Shown one piece after another: positions 25,729 to 34,835 of a stretch of DNA of 64,000 nucleotides. Under the pieces are notes generated by a model. That model saw nothing but the letters and a program-made list of their open reading frames with translations, was not told the DNA's origin and did not search any database. A program made the translations under genes and the position numbers. The stretch's first letter is position 1; the number at the start of each line of letters is the position of its first letter. The DNA comes from Erysipelotrichaceae bacterium (GTDB lineage: Bacteria > Bacillota_I > Bacilli_A > RFN20 > CAG-826), in assembly GCA_015059065.1 (NCBI GenBank), contig SVBE01000003.1, positions 1-64,000 on the forward strand, given 5' to 3'.

Positions 25729-27636
25729 TTATTCTAATTCGAAAGCGCCTGTGTATAGTTGATAATAAACGCCTTTTTGAGCGATGAGTTGGTCGTGGTT
25801 GCCACGTTCGATAATTCTGCCTTGATCCATAACCATAATCGCATCGGCATTTTGAATAGTGGAGAGTCTATGAGCAATGACAAACACCGTTCTTCCTTCC
25901 ATTAATTTATCCATGCCTTCTTGGACTAATTTTTCCGTACGAGTATCGATAGAGGAAGTAGCTTCATCAAGGATTAAAACAGGGGTGTCAGCAACGGCTG
26001 CTCTGGCGATAGAGATTAATTGTCTTTGACCTTGTGATAAGTTAGAACCATCACCATCAAGCATCGTATTAAATCCTTCTGGTAAACGAGTGATGAAGTC
26101 GTATGCGTTCGCGATCTTCGCGGCCTCGATACATTCTTCATCGGTTGCATCTAGTCGACCATATCTGATGTTGTCCATAACTGTACCGGTGAAGAGATTG
26201 ACATCTTGTAAGACGATACCTAAACAACGACGTAATTCGTGTTTTTTAATCTTGGTGATATTAATACCGTCATATCTAATCTTTCCACCTTCGATGTGGT
26301 AGAAGCGATTTAACAAGTTAGTGATAGTGGTTTTGCCTGCGCCTGTCGCGCCAACGAGGGCGATTTTTTGACCTGGACGGGCGTAAATAGAGACATTATG
26401 TAAAACTATCTTATCTTCTGTATAACCAAAGGTTACATCATCTAATACGATATCGCCTTTAAGTTCAGTGTATGTGATTGAGCCATCTGCTTGATGTGGG
26501 TGTTTCCAAGCGTAGTCTCTAGTTCTTTCTTCTGTTTCTTCAAATGTTCCGTCTTCGTGGTATTTGATGTGAACAAGGTCACAATAACCAGTATCGATCT
26601 CTTCTTTCTCATTAAGCAAATCCATAATACGAGAAGCACCCGCGGTTGACATTGCGACGAACATGAGTTGTTGGGCTAAGTTATTGACGTTAACAGAGAA
26701 GCCACGCGCGATGGATAAGAAGGCAAGGATAACACCGTACGTGATTGGGGCAACACCATCAGCGATAGAGATATTGTTCCAACCTTGTACCATAATGACA
26801 CAGCCAACGATAACACAGAGAACGTAGATAAAGTTGCCGATATTACCCATGATTGGACCGATGATGTTACCGGCTTTATTACCTTTATTTGCGTATTCAA
26901 ATAATTCGTCGTTTAGCTTATCGAATTCTTCGATTGATTTCTCCTCATGGGTGAAGACTTTAATGACTTTTAAACCATTGATAGATTCTTCGATATTGCC
27001 TTCAACACGACCAACCGCTTGTTGTTGTTTGCCGAAGAATTTATTAGCGGCTCCACCTTGTTTTCTGCCGTTGATGAACATGAAGAATGTTCCAAAGAAA
27101 ACAACCAAAGCAAGCCATAATGAATAGACAAACATAACAGCGATGATACCAACGATGGAGAATATTGCCATCAACATATTTGGTACTGCTTGAGCGAAGA
27201 ATTGTCTAATCGTATCGATGTCGTTAGTGAATAATGACATGATGTCACCATGCTTATGGGTATCAAAATATCGAATTGGCAATGTCTCGAGGTGATTGAA
27301 GATTCTAATTCTCATCTCGTTTAAATATTTTTGAGTGGTGACAGCCATTACGCGGTTCCAAGTATAGCTAGCAAAGATACCAACGACATATAAAGAACCC
27401 ATTATAGTTAATAAGATACCAATTTGTTGCCACATTTCTGCCTTGGTCAATACTTTGCTGGTCAAGGTATCAGTAATGTTTCTAATAAATATGGAAGCGG
27501 AGAAGTTTGTTGCCGCGTTAAAGCCTAAACAAACCACAACCAAAAGCATTCTCCACTTATATAATTTAAGGAAGTTTTTAAGGAGGAATGATAGTGTGCC
27601 TTTTTTAGCTTTACCAAATGCTTTTTTTGGTGGCAT
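25729..27636 (-). CDS. ABC exporter subunit, canonical ATPase site (permease-ATPase fusion)
   Basis: A 635-residue half-transporter: a six-helix membrane domain (about 25-325) and a C-terminal ATPase with Walker A GATGAGKTT, signature LSQGQRQ, Walker B VLILDEATSSID (catalytic Glu present) and H-loop IAHRLS. Between the domains is an insertion of about 50 residues (ending near residue 400), rich in charged and aromatic residues, that is unusual for MdlB/YheH-type exporters. It pairs with the 592-residue subunit encoded immediately upstream (stop/start overlap TAATG). The exported substrate is unknown; drugs, lipids or peptides are typical. Confidence 0.9.
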   Translation of the reverse strand: MPPKKAFGKAKKGTLSFLLKNFLKLYKWRMLLVVVCLGFNAATNFSASIFIRNITDTLTSKVLTKAEMWQQIGILLTIMGSLYVVGIFASYTWNRVMAVTTQKYLNEMRIRIFNHLETLPIRYFDTHKHGDIMSLFTNDIDTIRQFFAQAVPNMLMAIFSIVGIIAVMFVYSLWLALVVFFGTFFMFINGRKQGGAANKFFGKQQQAVGRVEGNIEESINGLKVIKVFTHEEKSIEEFDKLNDELFEYANKGNKAGNIIGPIMGNIGNFIYVLCVIVGCVIMVQGWNNISIADGVAPITYGVILAFLSIARGFSVNVNNLAQQLMFVAMSTAGASRIMDLLNEKEEIDTGYCDLVHIKYHEDGTFEETEERTRDYAWKHPHQADGSITYTELKGDIVLDDVTFGYTEDKIVLHNVSIYARPGQKIALVGATGAGKTTITNLLNRFYHIEGGKIRYDGINITKIKKHELRRCLGIVLQDVNLFTGTVMDNIRYGRLDATDEECIEAAKIANAYDFITRLPEGFNTMLDGDGSNLSQGQRQLISIARAAVADTPVLILDEATSSIDTRTEKLVQEGMDKLMEGRTVFVIAHRLSTIQNADAIMVMDQGRIIERGNHDQLIAQKGVYYQLYTGAFELE

Positions 27637-29414
27637 TATTGTTCCCCTCCTTTCCTATTTTGAGAATAATAAACTTCACGATAAATCTCATTGTTCTTTA
27701 ACAAAGAATCATGAGTGCCAATCGCGTTGATTTGTCCATTATCCATAACGATGATCTGATCTGCGGTTTCAATAGAAGAAATTCTTTGAGCAATAACGAT
27801 TTTGGTCGTATCAGGAACAATTTCTTTTAAGTTCTTTCTGATGATGGCGTCAGTCTTAGTGTCAACTGCAGAAGTGGAGTCATCTAAAATCAACACCTTA
27901 GGTTTTTTAAGCAAGGCTCTCGCAATACAAAGTCTCTGCTTTTGTCCGCCAGAAACGTTCGTGCCACCTTGTTCAATATATGTATCATATCCCTGTGGGA
28001 ATTTTTCAATAAATTCATGAGCTTGGGCAATTTTACAAGCATGGATCATTTCTTCGTCGGTCGCATTCTCATCGCCCCATCTTAAATTGTCTTTAATGGT
28101 TCCGGAGAATAAGACGTTCTTTTGAAGGACAACCGCGACATTATTACGAAGCGTTTCTAAATCGTATTCTTTAACGTTTGTATCGCCGACTAAAACTTCG
28201 CCTTCGCTGACATCGTATAAACGGCAAATTAAATTAACCAATGATGTTTTTCCACTACCAGTGGAGCCGATAATACCGACGAATTGGCCAGATTTAATCT
28301 TGATATTGATATTGCTGACCGCGTTATTTTCCGCTTCTTCTGAATAACGGAAGTTGACGTTTTTAAATTCAACATCGCCGTTTTTCATTTCGTAAACCGG
28401 GTTTTCACAGTTGACGATTGTGCTCTTTTCTTCTAGGACTTGTCCAATACGGTTCATGGACTCAATAGACATCGCCATCATGACGATAATCATAGACACC
28501 ATCATTAATCCAGCGAGGATTTGAACGCCGTACGTGATACATGCACTAAGAGTGGCGACAGAGATGTTACCAATTCCACCAACAGGAACATTTTCAAGGA
28601 TGAAATAAGAACCAATCGCTAAAACTAAAATATTAGATAAGTGAATACTGGTGTTCATGATTGGGTTGCTGAACGCCAATATCTTTTCTGCTTTGATGAA
28701 TTCGCCTGCAATGCTATTTGATGCTTTTGCGAATTTCTCTTTTTCATAATCTTCTCTAACAAAGGATTTAACGACTCTGATACCTTCAACGTTTTCTTTA
28801 ACCGATTGGTTCAATGCATCATAACGTTTGAAAACTCTTCTAAAAATTGGCATAGCCTTAATCATTAAAAGAATTAAACCAAACATAACTATAGGCATGA
28901 TGCCAATAAATATCCAAGCAATCGCTCCACCGGAGATGAATGCCATAACAGCAGAGAAGATAATCATTAATGGGGCTCTTACGACGATACGAATAACCAT
29001 AGAGAACGCCATAACAGCATTGTTGATATCGGTGGTCATTCTCGTCACTAAACTAGAGGCGGAGAAGTGATCAATATTAGCAAAGCTAAAGTCTTGAACT
29101 TTGGCATATAATGCATGTCTTAAATTTCTTGCTAGACCAGTGGAAGCCTTGGCTGCAAAGATACCGCCTAACACACCACAGATAATTGAGAATATTGTTA
29201 ATCCAATTAAGATACCGGCATACATCCAAATGGTGCCCATATCGACAGTCCCTTTTCCCTCTTCAATAGTGGAAACGAGAAGTGACATGATGAAAGGAAT
29301 TGCGCATTCAGCACCGGCTTCACCAATCATTAAGATTGGGGTAATAATCGCATATTTTTTAAACTGCTTAATATGTGAGAATACTATTTTAAATTTTCTA
29401 ATTAAATCAATCAT
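27636..29414 (-). CDS. ABC exporter subunit with degenerate ATPase residues
   Basis: A 592-residue half-transporter with six membrane helices (about 15-310) and an ATPase domain: Walker A GSTGSGKTS, signature VSGGQKQR, Walker B VLILDDSTSAVD. The catalytic Glu after Walker B is Asp, and the H-loop His is Gln (VIAQRIS). This is the pattern of heterodimeric exporters with one weak site. It is the first gene of the pair, starting without a Shine-Dalgarno site; a -10 TAAAAT is 9 nt before its ATG. It lies divergent from the ATP-grasp genes. Confidence 0.9.
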   Translation of the reverse strand: MIDLIRKFKIVFSHIKQFKKYAIITPILMIGEAGAECAIPFIMSLLVSTIEEGKGTVDMGTIWMYAGILIGLTIFSIICGVLGGIFAAKASTGLARNLRHALYAKVQDFSFANIDHFSASSLVTRMTTDINNAVMAFSMVIRIVVRAPLMIIFSAVMAFISGGAIAWIFIGIMPIVMFGLILLMIKAMPIFRRVFKRYDALNQSVKENVEGIRVVKSFVREDYEKEKFAKASNSIAGEFIKAEKILAFSNPIMNTSIHLSNILVLAIGSYFILENVPVGGIGNISVATLSACITYGVQILAGLMMVSMIIVMMAMSIESMNRIGQVLEEKSTIVNCENPVYEMKNGDVEFKNVNFRYSEEAENNAVSNINIKIKSGQFVGIIGSTGSGKTSLVNLICRLYDVSEGEVLVGDTNVKEYDLETLRNNVAVVLQKNVLFSGTIKDNLRWGDENATDEEMIHACKIAQAHEFIEKFPQGYDTYIEQGGTNVSGGQKQRLCIARALLKKPKVLILDDSTSAVDTKTDAIIRKNLKEIVPDTTKIVIAQRISSIETADQIIVMDNGQINAIGTHDSLLKNNEIYREVYYSQNRKGGEQ

Positions 29415-29423
29415 AGCGAGTTT

Positions 29424-29429
29424 ATTTTA
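29424..29429 (-). promoter_or_regulatory. Near-leaderless -10 of the ABC exporter operon
   Basis: TAAAAT on the minus strand ends 9 nt before the ATG at 29414; no Shine-Dalgarno site is seen between them. Confidence 0.4.
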
Positions 29430-29470
29430 TTGGTAAAAATAAATATATTCAATTATTTTAATCAAAAATG

Positions 29471-29476
29471 TATAAT
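29471..29476 (+). promoter_or_regulatory. Promoter -10 of the ATP-grasp / rluA operon
   Basis: A consensus TATAAT lies near 29471-29476, about 29 nt before the ATG at 29505. It faces away from the ABC exporter promoter in the same 90-nt intergenic region. Confidence 0.55.
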
Positions 29477-29504
29477 ACCTTTACGCAAGAGAGTGTAAAA
29501 TTTT

Positions 29505-30782
29505 ATGAAAAATTTCGTCTTTATTTCTCCCCATTTCCCAAATACCTACTGGAGATTTGTCCAAGGGTTGGTGAAAAACGGATTCCGTGTTCTCGGCATC
29601 GGGGATTGTCCTTATGATCAACTTTCCAACGAATTAAAGCAGTATTTAACCGAATATTATGCTTGCTATAACATGGAAGACTTCGAAGAAGAAGCTAGAG
29701 CAGTTGCCTATTTTGAAAACAAATATGGTCACATCGATTATTTAGAGAGCAATAATGAGTATTGGCTCCAAAGAGATGCATGGCTCAGAGATCGCTTCAA
29801 TATCACCACCGGGGTGAACAGTAAAGACATTGAAATTTATCAACATAAATCGATGATGAAAGCCTGTTTCCAAAAAGCGGGTGTTAAAACTGCAAAATAC
29901 ATTCTCGTTGATACATATGAAAACCTTAAGAAGTTCGCTGACGAAGTTGGCTTCCCAATTTTTGCTAAACCAGATAGAGGTGTGGGAGCCGCAGGCGACT
30001 ATAAAATCAAGAATTTAGATGATTTAAATAGATTCTTTAATGAAAAAGACCCAAATGTTCCATATATTGTCGAACAATTTGTCACAGGAAACATTGTTTC
30101 TTTTGATGGTGTTAGCGATTCACAAGGCAATGTCTTATTCGCGACAAGTGAATTCTTCCCACCATCTATTGCTGATATCTTGCAACAACAATTAGATGTC
30201 TTCTATTATTGCTTACCAAAAGTGCCTGATGACCTTGCAGAAATTGGACCTCGTGTCATCAAAGCTTTTAATGTGAGAAATAGATTCTTCCACATTGAAT
30301 TCTTCCGCTTGAGCCAAGATATCAAGGGCTTAGGTAAAAAGAATGAAATTGTGGCCTTAGAAACAAATATGAGACCACCAGGAGGATACACTCCAGATTT
30401 ATTAAACTTCGCAAATTCTGTGAACTGTTATCAAATCTGGGCTGACTCAATGGCGTTTGATGAAAATCGTCAAGTGATGACATATCCAAAATTCTATGCT
30501 GGTGTGGCCTCGCGTAGATTTAAGAACGAATATTTCTATTCTGATGAAGATATCGCTCGCACATTCCATGATAATTTATGCGCGACTGGCGTTTACCCAC
30601 CAATTCTTGCCGACTGTATGGGTGATAAATACTATATGGCCAAATTCTGGACTCTCGAGGAGCTCAAGGTCTTTGAGGCTTATGTGGCGAGAAGAGTTGG
30701 CGAACCAGTTAAAGATATCAAAACTGAAAAAAAGAATAATAAAAAAGAACCAATATGCGATACGCATGTTGATGGAGCGTGA
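29505..30782 (+). CDS. ATP-grasp ligase (carbamoyl-phosphate-synthase-like)
   Basis: A 425-residue ATP-grasp enzyme. The N-terminal Rossmann-like preATP-grasp part (FVFISPHFPNTYWRFVQGL, GIGDCPYDQL) is followed by the ATP-grasp fold: AKPDRGVGAAGDYKI (phosphate loop), PYIVEQFVTGNIVSFDGV, then the metal-binding strand EIVALETNMRPPGGYTPDL. Such enzymes join a carboxylate to an amine or thiol with ATP. The acceptor is unknown. The C-terminus is a Lys-rich tail. The gene ends overlapping the next ATP-grasp gene region; the two very different ATP-grasp enzymes in tandem suggest consecutive ligation steps. Confidence 0.85.
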   Translation: MKNFVFISPHFPNTYWRFVQGLVKNGFRVLGIGDCPYDQLSNELKQYLTEYYACYNMEDFEEEARAVAYFENKYGHIDYLESNNEYWLQRDAWLRDRFNITTGVNSKDIEIYQHKSMMKACFQKAGVKTAKYILVDTYENLKKFADEVGFPIFAKPDRGVGAAGDYKIKNLDDLNRFFNEKDPNVPYIVEQFVTGNIVSFDGVSDSQGNVLFATSEFFPPSIADILQQQLDVFYYCLPKVPDDLAEIGPRVIKAFNVRNRFFHIEFFRLSQDIKGLGKKNEIVALETNMRPPGGYTPDLLNFANSVNCYQIWADSMAFDENRQVMTYPKFYAGVASRRFKNEYFYSDEDIARTFHDNLCATGVYPPILADCMGDKYYMAKFWTLEELKVFEAYVARRVGEPVKDIKTEKKNNKKEPICDTHVDGA

Positions 30783-30784
30783 AA

Positions 30785-31669
30785 ATGAGAGGGCTGATTG
30801 TAGTTAATCAATCAATCGGTCATAACCAATATAAAATTGATCGATTTCTAGAAGAATCTAGAGACCTAGGAATTGATTTGGATGTTGTGATCAATGATGG
30901 TCACCTCGCGAAGATTGAAAACGGCGAGATTGTTTTATCTATCCCCAAATATGATTTCGTCCTCTATTTAGACAAAGATATTTATGGGGCGAGAATATTA
31001 GAGAGACAAGGCTATAGATTGTTTAATAAAGCCGATTTCATCAAATTATGCGATGACAAGATGCTCACTCTTATTAGATGTGCGAACGAAGGGTTTCCAA
31101 TCATCAAAACATTGCCTGCTCCACTTGTCTATGTAGACGAATTAAGCGAGAGCAATTATAAGTTCCTTGACCACGTTGTTGAAGAGCTTGGATTACCGCT
31201 TGTTGCAAAAAGAGTATATGGCTCATTAGGAGAAGGCGTATACCTTATAGACACAAAAGACAAATTAAGAGAATTTTATAAAGAGAATTATCGTGGTCCA
31301 TTGCTATTTGAAGAGTACGTTAAATCAAGCAAAGGTCGCTCCCTAAGAGCGTTAGTTATCGACAATAAAGTAATCGGTATTATCGAAAGAAATAATCCAT
31401 CTGATTTCCGTAGTAATTACGGCACGACAAACTTCTCATTAAATTACAGCGGTAATAAAAAATGCTGGGATTTTGCAGAAAAAATCTCGCAAAAACTCAA
31501 TATTGAATATGCTGGCATAGATTTTCTCTATGATGAAAACGGAGATCCAATACTCTGTGAAATCAATTCCAATGCCTTTTTTGAAGAGTTTGAAAAGACT
31601 ACGCATATTAATGTGGCAAAACTATTTTTAGAAATGGTGAAAAACAAGGTTAGCAATGAACAAAAATAA
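30785..31669 (+). CDS. RimK-type ATP-grasp ligase
   Basis: A 295-residue enzyme of the RimK/LysX-type ATP-grasp group. Features are LVAKRVYGSLGEGVYLI (glycine-rich ATP loop), LLFEEYVKSSKGRSLRALVI with the KGRSLRA(L)V motif typical of RimK, and the metal site GIDFLYDENGDPILCEINSNAFF. RimK-type enzymes add glutamate or other amino acids to a carboxylate. The ATG at 30785 is preferred to the GTG at 30779 because GGAG at 30774-30777 is correctly spaced. It directly follows the other ATP-grasp gene and overlaps rluA by 14 nt. Substrate unknown. Confidence 0.85.
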   Translation: MRGLIVVNQSIGHNQYKIDRFLEESRDLGIDLDVVINDGHLAKIENGEIVLSIPKYDFVLYLDKDIYGARILERQGYRLFNKADFIKLCDDKMLTLIRCANEGFPIIKTLPAPLVYVDELSESNYKFLDHVVEELGLPLVAKRVYGSLGEGVYLIDTKDKLREFYKENYRGPLLFEEYVKSSKGRSLRALVIDNKVIGIIERNNPSDFRSNYGTTNFSLNYSGNKKCWDFAEKISQKLNIEYAGIDFLYDENGDPILCEINSNAFFEEFEKTTHINVAKLFLEMVKNKVSNEQK

Positions 31670-32567
31670 GAAAAGGTTTCCTAATAAAAAAGTTGATAAA
31701 AATTCCTATCGTGAATTCGTTGTTAATCACGATTGTGAGCTTTTAGATTTTCTTTTTGAAACCCATCCAGGACAATCCAAAAATTCCGTAAAATCTCTTT
31801 TGACAAATAGGCATGTAACCATTGAAGGCTCCCCTGTTACTCAATTCAATTTGAAGCTGTTTAAAGGTGACACAGTTATCATCTATAAAGAACCACAAAG
31901 AAAGGTGGTTAGAAGCAAACTCCCAATAATCTACGAAGACGACCATATCATCGTTATCAATAAGCCAAGTGGATTATTATCTATCGCTAGTGATAATGAG
32001 AAAAGATCAACCGCATATCGCATCCTTAGCGACTATGTTCAACAGAAAGACAAACATAACCGCGTTTTCGTTGTTCATAGATTAGATGAAGATACCTCAG
32101 GGGTATTAATGATTGCTAAAGACAAAGCTACACAAGAGAAATATCAAGATAATTGGAACGATTTAGTGAGCAAGAGAGGCTATTATGCAATCGTAGACGG
32201 CATATTAGATAAAAAACAAGGAACGATAACCTCATATTTAAAAAAGAACGCCCATAATATGATGTATTCCTCCAAAAAAAGTGGAGACGGACAATATTCG
32301 GTGACCCACTATAAGGTTATTAAGGAGAAAGACAACTACTCGCTTCTCGATGTCAACATTGATTCGGGTAGAAAAAATCAAATTAGGGTCCACCTTGGTG
32401 ATATCGGCCATCACGTTATCGGCGATGATAAATATGGCAATCCATCTAATCCAATCGGAAGATTAGGATTACATGCTTATGAGCTTGATATAAAGGACCC
32501 GTATACTGGAAAAATCATGAAATTTAAGGCTCCAATGCCAAAAGAGTTTGATTTATTTATAAAATAA
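31656..32567 (+). CDS. RluA-family rRNA/tRNA pseudouridine synthase
   Basis: A 303-residue pseudouridine synthase. An S4-like domain (about 25-75) precedes the catalytic domain with motif II VHRLDEDTSGVLMIAK (catalytic Asp in HRLDxDTSG) and the C-terminal SGRKNQIRVHLGDIGHHVIGDDKYG. It isomerises uridine in structured RNA (RluC/RluD/YlyB type). The exact target cannot be assigned. It overlaps the RimK-type gene, so it belongs to that operon although its function seems unrelated. Confidence 0.92.
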   Translation: MNKNKKRFPNKKVDKNSYREFVVNHDCELLDFLFETHPGQSKNSVKSLLTNRHVTIEGSPVTQFNLKLFKGDTVIIYKEPQRKVVRSKLPIIYEDDHIIVINKPSGLLSIASDNEKRSTAYRILSDYVQQKDKHNRVFVVHRLDEDTSGVLMIAKDKATQEKYQDNWNDLVSKRGYYAIVDGILDKKQGTITSYLKKNAHNMMYSSKKSGDGQYSVTHYKVIKEKDNYSLLDVNIDSGRKNQIRVHLGDIGHHVIGDDKYGNPSNPIGRLGLHAYELDIKDPYTGKIMKFKAPMPKEFDLFIK

Positions 32568-32593
32568 AGTATTCCTTTTTTTGCGTGTATTGT

Positions 32594-32606
32594 TAAAATA
32601 TACACA
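32594..32606 (+). promoter_or_regulatory. Leaderless promoter of the DUF1538-PII operon, extended -10
   Basis: TGt-TAAAAT (32591-32599) lies exactly 6 nt before the ATG at 32606. No Shine-Dalgarno site is present. Confidence 0.55.
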
Positions 32607-34189
32607 TGCTTAGGAAGATTTCGAAAAACTTATTAACTGCTCTATTATCCATAATGCCGATGATTGTCATCGTCATTTTATTATCAGTTGTTCCGTTTAA
32701 TAATGGAACGGCTATGTATGCCCTTAATGGGTTTGATTACTTCGCTTTATTCTTTGGAGCATTCCTTCTCGTTGTCGGTTTAGCGATATTCCAGACTGGC
32801 ACATTTGAAGGTTTAACTAAGGTTGGCCAATATATGGGAAACTCTTTATCTTCCCAACCCAAATATTTTGTTATCGTAGTATTCTCGTTCTTGCTAGGCG
32901 CGCTTATCACATGTGCTGAGCCATCGATTATCATCGTCTCTAGCCAAATTGAGATCAATTCCTTCCTTTTAATTGGTTCAATTGCGGTAGGCGTTGGTGT
33001 TTTCGTTGTTATCGGCGTTATTCGTATTACCCAGCACGCTTCTTTGAAGGTGTGGTATTTATTCTTCTATTTGATTGTTTTCTTACTCATCTGCTTAATT
33101 GCAGTCGATGATACATCGCGTAAGTTTTTGCCGTTTATCTTTGATGCAGGCGGCATTACAACTGGTTCTGCAACTGTGCCATTCATTTTAGCGTTAGGCA
33201 CAGGTATTGCTATTGCACGTGGTAAACATCCACATGAAGATAGTTTTGGTCTTGTCGGTATGGCTTCAATTGGTCCAATTATCACCATGACAATTCTTTT
33301 GTTGGTGAATAGAAGCGGCTTTGATCCATATAAGATTGAAAATCCTAATGCTTACGCTGATATTGGTGGTGTTTTTGGTGATATCGTTCGCGCTTTATTG
33401 CCTTCAGGTGCCACTCATTTAGGGTCACTAATTGAAGTTGGTATGGCTCTTGCTCCAATTCTTCTCATCTTCTTTATTTATGAAGCCATTTATATCAAAC
33501 TTCCGAAAGCGGAGATTCTTAGACTCATCAATGGTTTTATCATGAGCTATATTGGTCTAGTGATATTCCTTACAGGCGTTGGAGCGATTATGTCACCGTT
33601 TGGCACGCGTGTAGGTATGGCCTTAGGGGCGGTTAGCAGCGACTGGTTAATAATCGGTATATGCTTTGTAATCGGTCTTGTAACCATTGTTTGTGAGCCA
33701 GCTGTTCACGTATTAACCACACAGATCAACGAAGCTTCTGACGGCTACATTAAAAAGAGTACGATATTATTTGCCTTATCCATTGGTGTTGGAGCGGCTA
33801 TTGCCTTATCCGCGATTCGTTCTATCTTCAATTTCAACATCATGTACATTATCGTTCCAGGATATTTCTTATCCTTGGCGTTGATGTTTGCAACTCCAAA
33901 TTTATATACTGCGATGGCGTTTGATGCAGGTGGTACTGCTTCTGGTCCAATGTCCGTTTCTTTCGTTTTACCAATGATTATCGGTATCACGAAATCCAAA
34001 CACAACTTACCAATTGAATCTGTCGAATATTACACCCAGTCTTTCGGTGTTGTGGCCCTCATCGCGATGATGCCAATTTTAACTATTCAATTATTAGGTG
34101 TATATCTACAAGTTAAAAAGCTCATTCAACTCCGTGTTACTCGTGGAGTTATCGCTGATCCTAATGATGCACAGATTATTCACTTTTAA
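32606..34189 (+). CDS. DUF1538-type polytopic membrane protein (putative PII-regulated transporter)
   Basis: A 527-residue membrane protein with roughly 12-14 hydrophobic segments that resembles DUF1538 proteins. It has an internal duplication: each half has a CxEP motif (TCAEPSIII near 103; VCEPAVHVL near 361) and, 75-77 residues later, an FDAGG motif (FDAGGITTGSATVPF near 178; FDAGGTASGPMSVSF near 438). Paired re-entrant-like glycine motifs in a duplicated frame suggest a transporter or channel. It is followed by two P-II genes (11 and 11 nt gaps), as AmtB is by GlnK. The transported species is unknown. Confidence 0.82.
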   Translation: MLRKISKNLLTALLSIMPMIVIVILLSVVPFNNGTAMYALNGFDYFALFFGAFLLVVGLAIFQTGTFEGLTKVGQYMGNSLSSQPKYFVIVVFSFLLGALITCAEPSIIIVSSQIEINSFLLIGSIAVGVGVFVVIGVIRITQHASLKVWYLFFYLIVFLLICLIAVDDTSRKFLPFIFDAGGITTGSATVPFILALGTGIAIARGKHPHEDSFGLVGMASIGPIITMTILLLVNRSGFDPYKIENPNAYADIGGVFGDIVRALLPSGATHLGSLIEVGMALAPILLIFFIYEAIYIKLPKAEILRLINGFIMSYIGLVIFLTGVGAIMSPFGTRVGMALGAVSSDWLIIGICFVIGLVTIVCEPAVHVLTTQINEASDGYIKKSTILFALSIGVGAAIALSAIRSIFNFNIMYIIVPGYFLSLALMFATPNLYTAMAFDAGGTASGPMSVSFVLPMIIGITKSKHNLPIESVEYYTQSFGVVALIAMMPILTIQLLGVYLQVKKLIQLRVTRGVIADPNDAQIIHF

Positions 34190-34200
34190 AGGAGGTATTT

Positions 34201-34824
34201 ATGGCTAAAAAAGAAGACAAAAAAACTAAAAAACCTGCAAAATCCCCAGAAAAAGAAGTGAAAAAAGCAGAGAAAAAAGAAACTATGGTAATCAAGAAAG
34301 ACGCGATTAAAGCCGAGGTTAAACCAGTTAAAAAACCTGAGCCAAAACCTGAAGTTACACGCGAAACTAAAGTTATTGAAAAACCAAAAGTTGAACCAGC
34401 TAAAAAGGCTAAAGAAAATACGGTTGAAAAAATTGCTCACGGCGTTAAACCAAAGAAGGCTGTTAAAGAAACAAAATTTGAAGAGAAAAAAGACCTCGAC
34501 AAATTATATGTTTACTTCACAATTGTTAACGCAGGTGTGGCGAGCAGCGTGGTTAAAGTATTTGAAGAAATGGGGTGCAGCGTATCCTTTGTACAAAACG
34601 GTATAGGTACCGCTAGTGAAGAAGTGAAAAAGGCTCTCCACATCCAAGACTCAAGAAAAGAAGTAGTGGTCTCTATCATTAGAGAAAGCCGCTTGGAAGA
34701 TATTGAAAAAGAGCTTGCAGCGTTCTTCTTAGCAAGCAGAAGAAATAAAGGGGTCGCATTCGCCACTAAGATGGATGCGATTCAAGGCGTAAGACTTTAT
34801 AAGTTCTTAAGCCAGACTTTATAG
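34201..34824 (+). CDS. P-II-like signalling protein with long Lys/Glu/Pro-rich N-terminal extension
   Basis: A 207-residue protein. Residues 1-97 are highly charged, dominated by Lys, Glu, Pro and Val with no hydrophobic segment, and probably disordered. Residues about 98-207 resemble a P-II/GlnB ferredoxin-like domain: strand LYVYFTIVNAG, a T-loop region with SFVQNGIGTASEE, strand KEVVVSIIRES and a helix EDIEKELAAFF. The classical C-terminal loop of GlnB is replaced (NKGVAFATKMDAIQG). P-II proteins sense nucleotides or metabolites and gate membrane transporters; here the partner is presumably the DUF1538 protein. Strong AAAGGAGG Shine-Dalgarno. Confidence 0.75.
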   Translation: MAKKEDKKTKKPAKSPEKEVKKAEKKETMVIKKDAIKAEVKPVKKPEPKPEVTRETKVIEKPKVEPAKKAKENTVEKIAHGVKPKKAVKETKFEEKKDLDKLYVYFTIVNAGVASSVVKVFEEMGCSVSFVQNGIGTASEEVKKALHIQDSRKEVVVSIIRESRLEDIEKELAAFFLASRRNKGVAFATKMDAIQGVRLYKFLSQTL

Positions 34825-34835
34825 GAGGATAAAAT

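Noticed and set aside
34186-34440. Phe-rich frame on the - strand
   Set aside because: Complement of the AAA/GAA-rich P-II extension.
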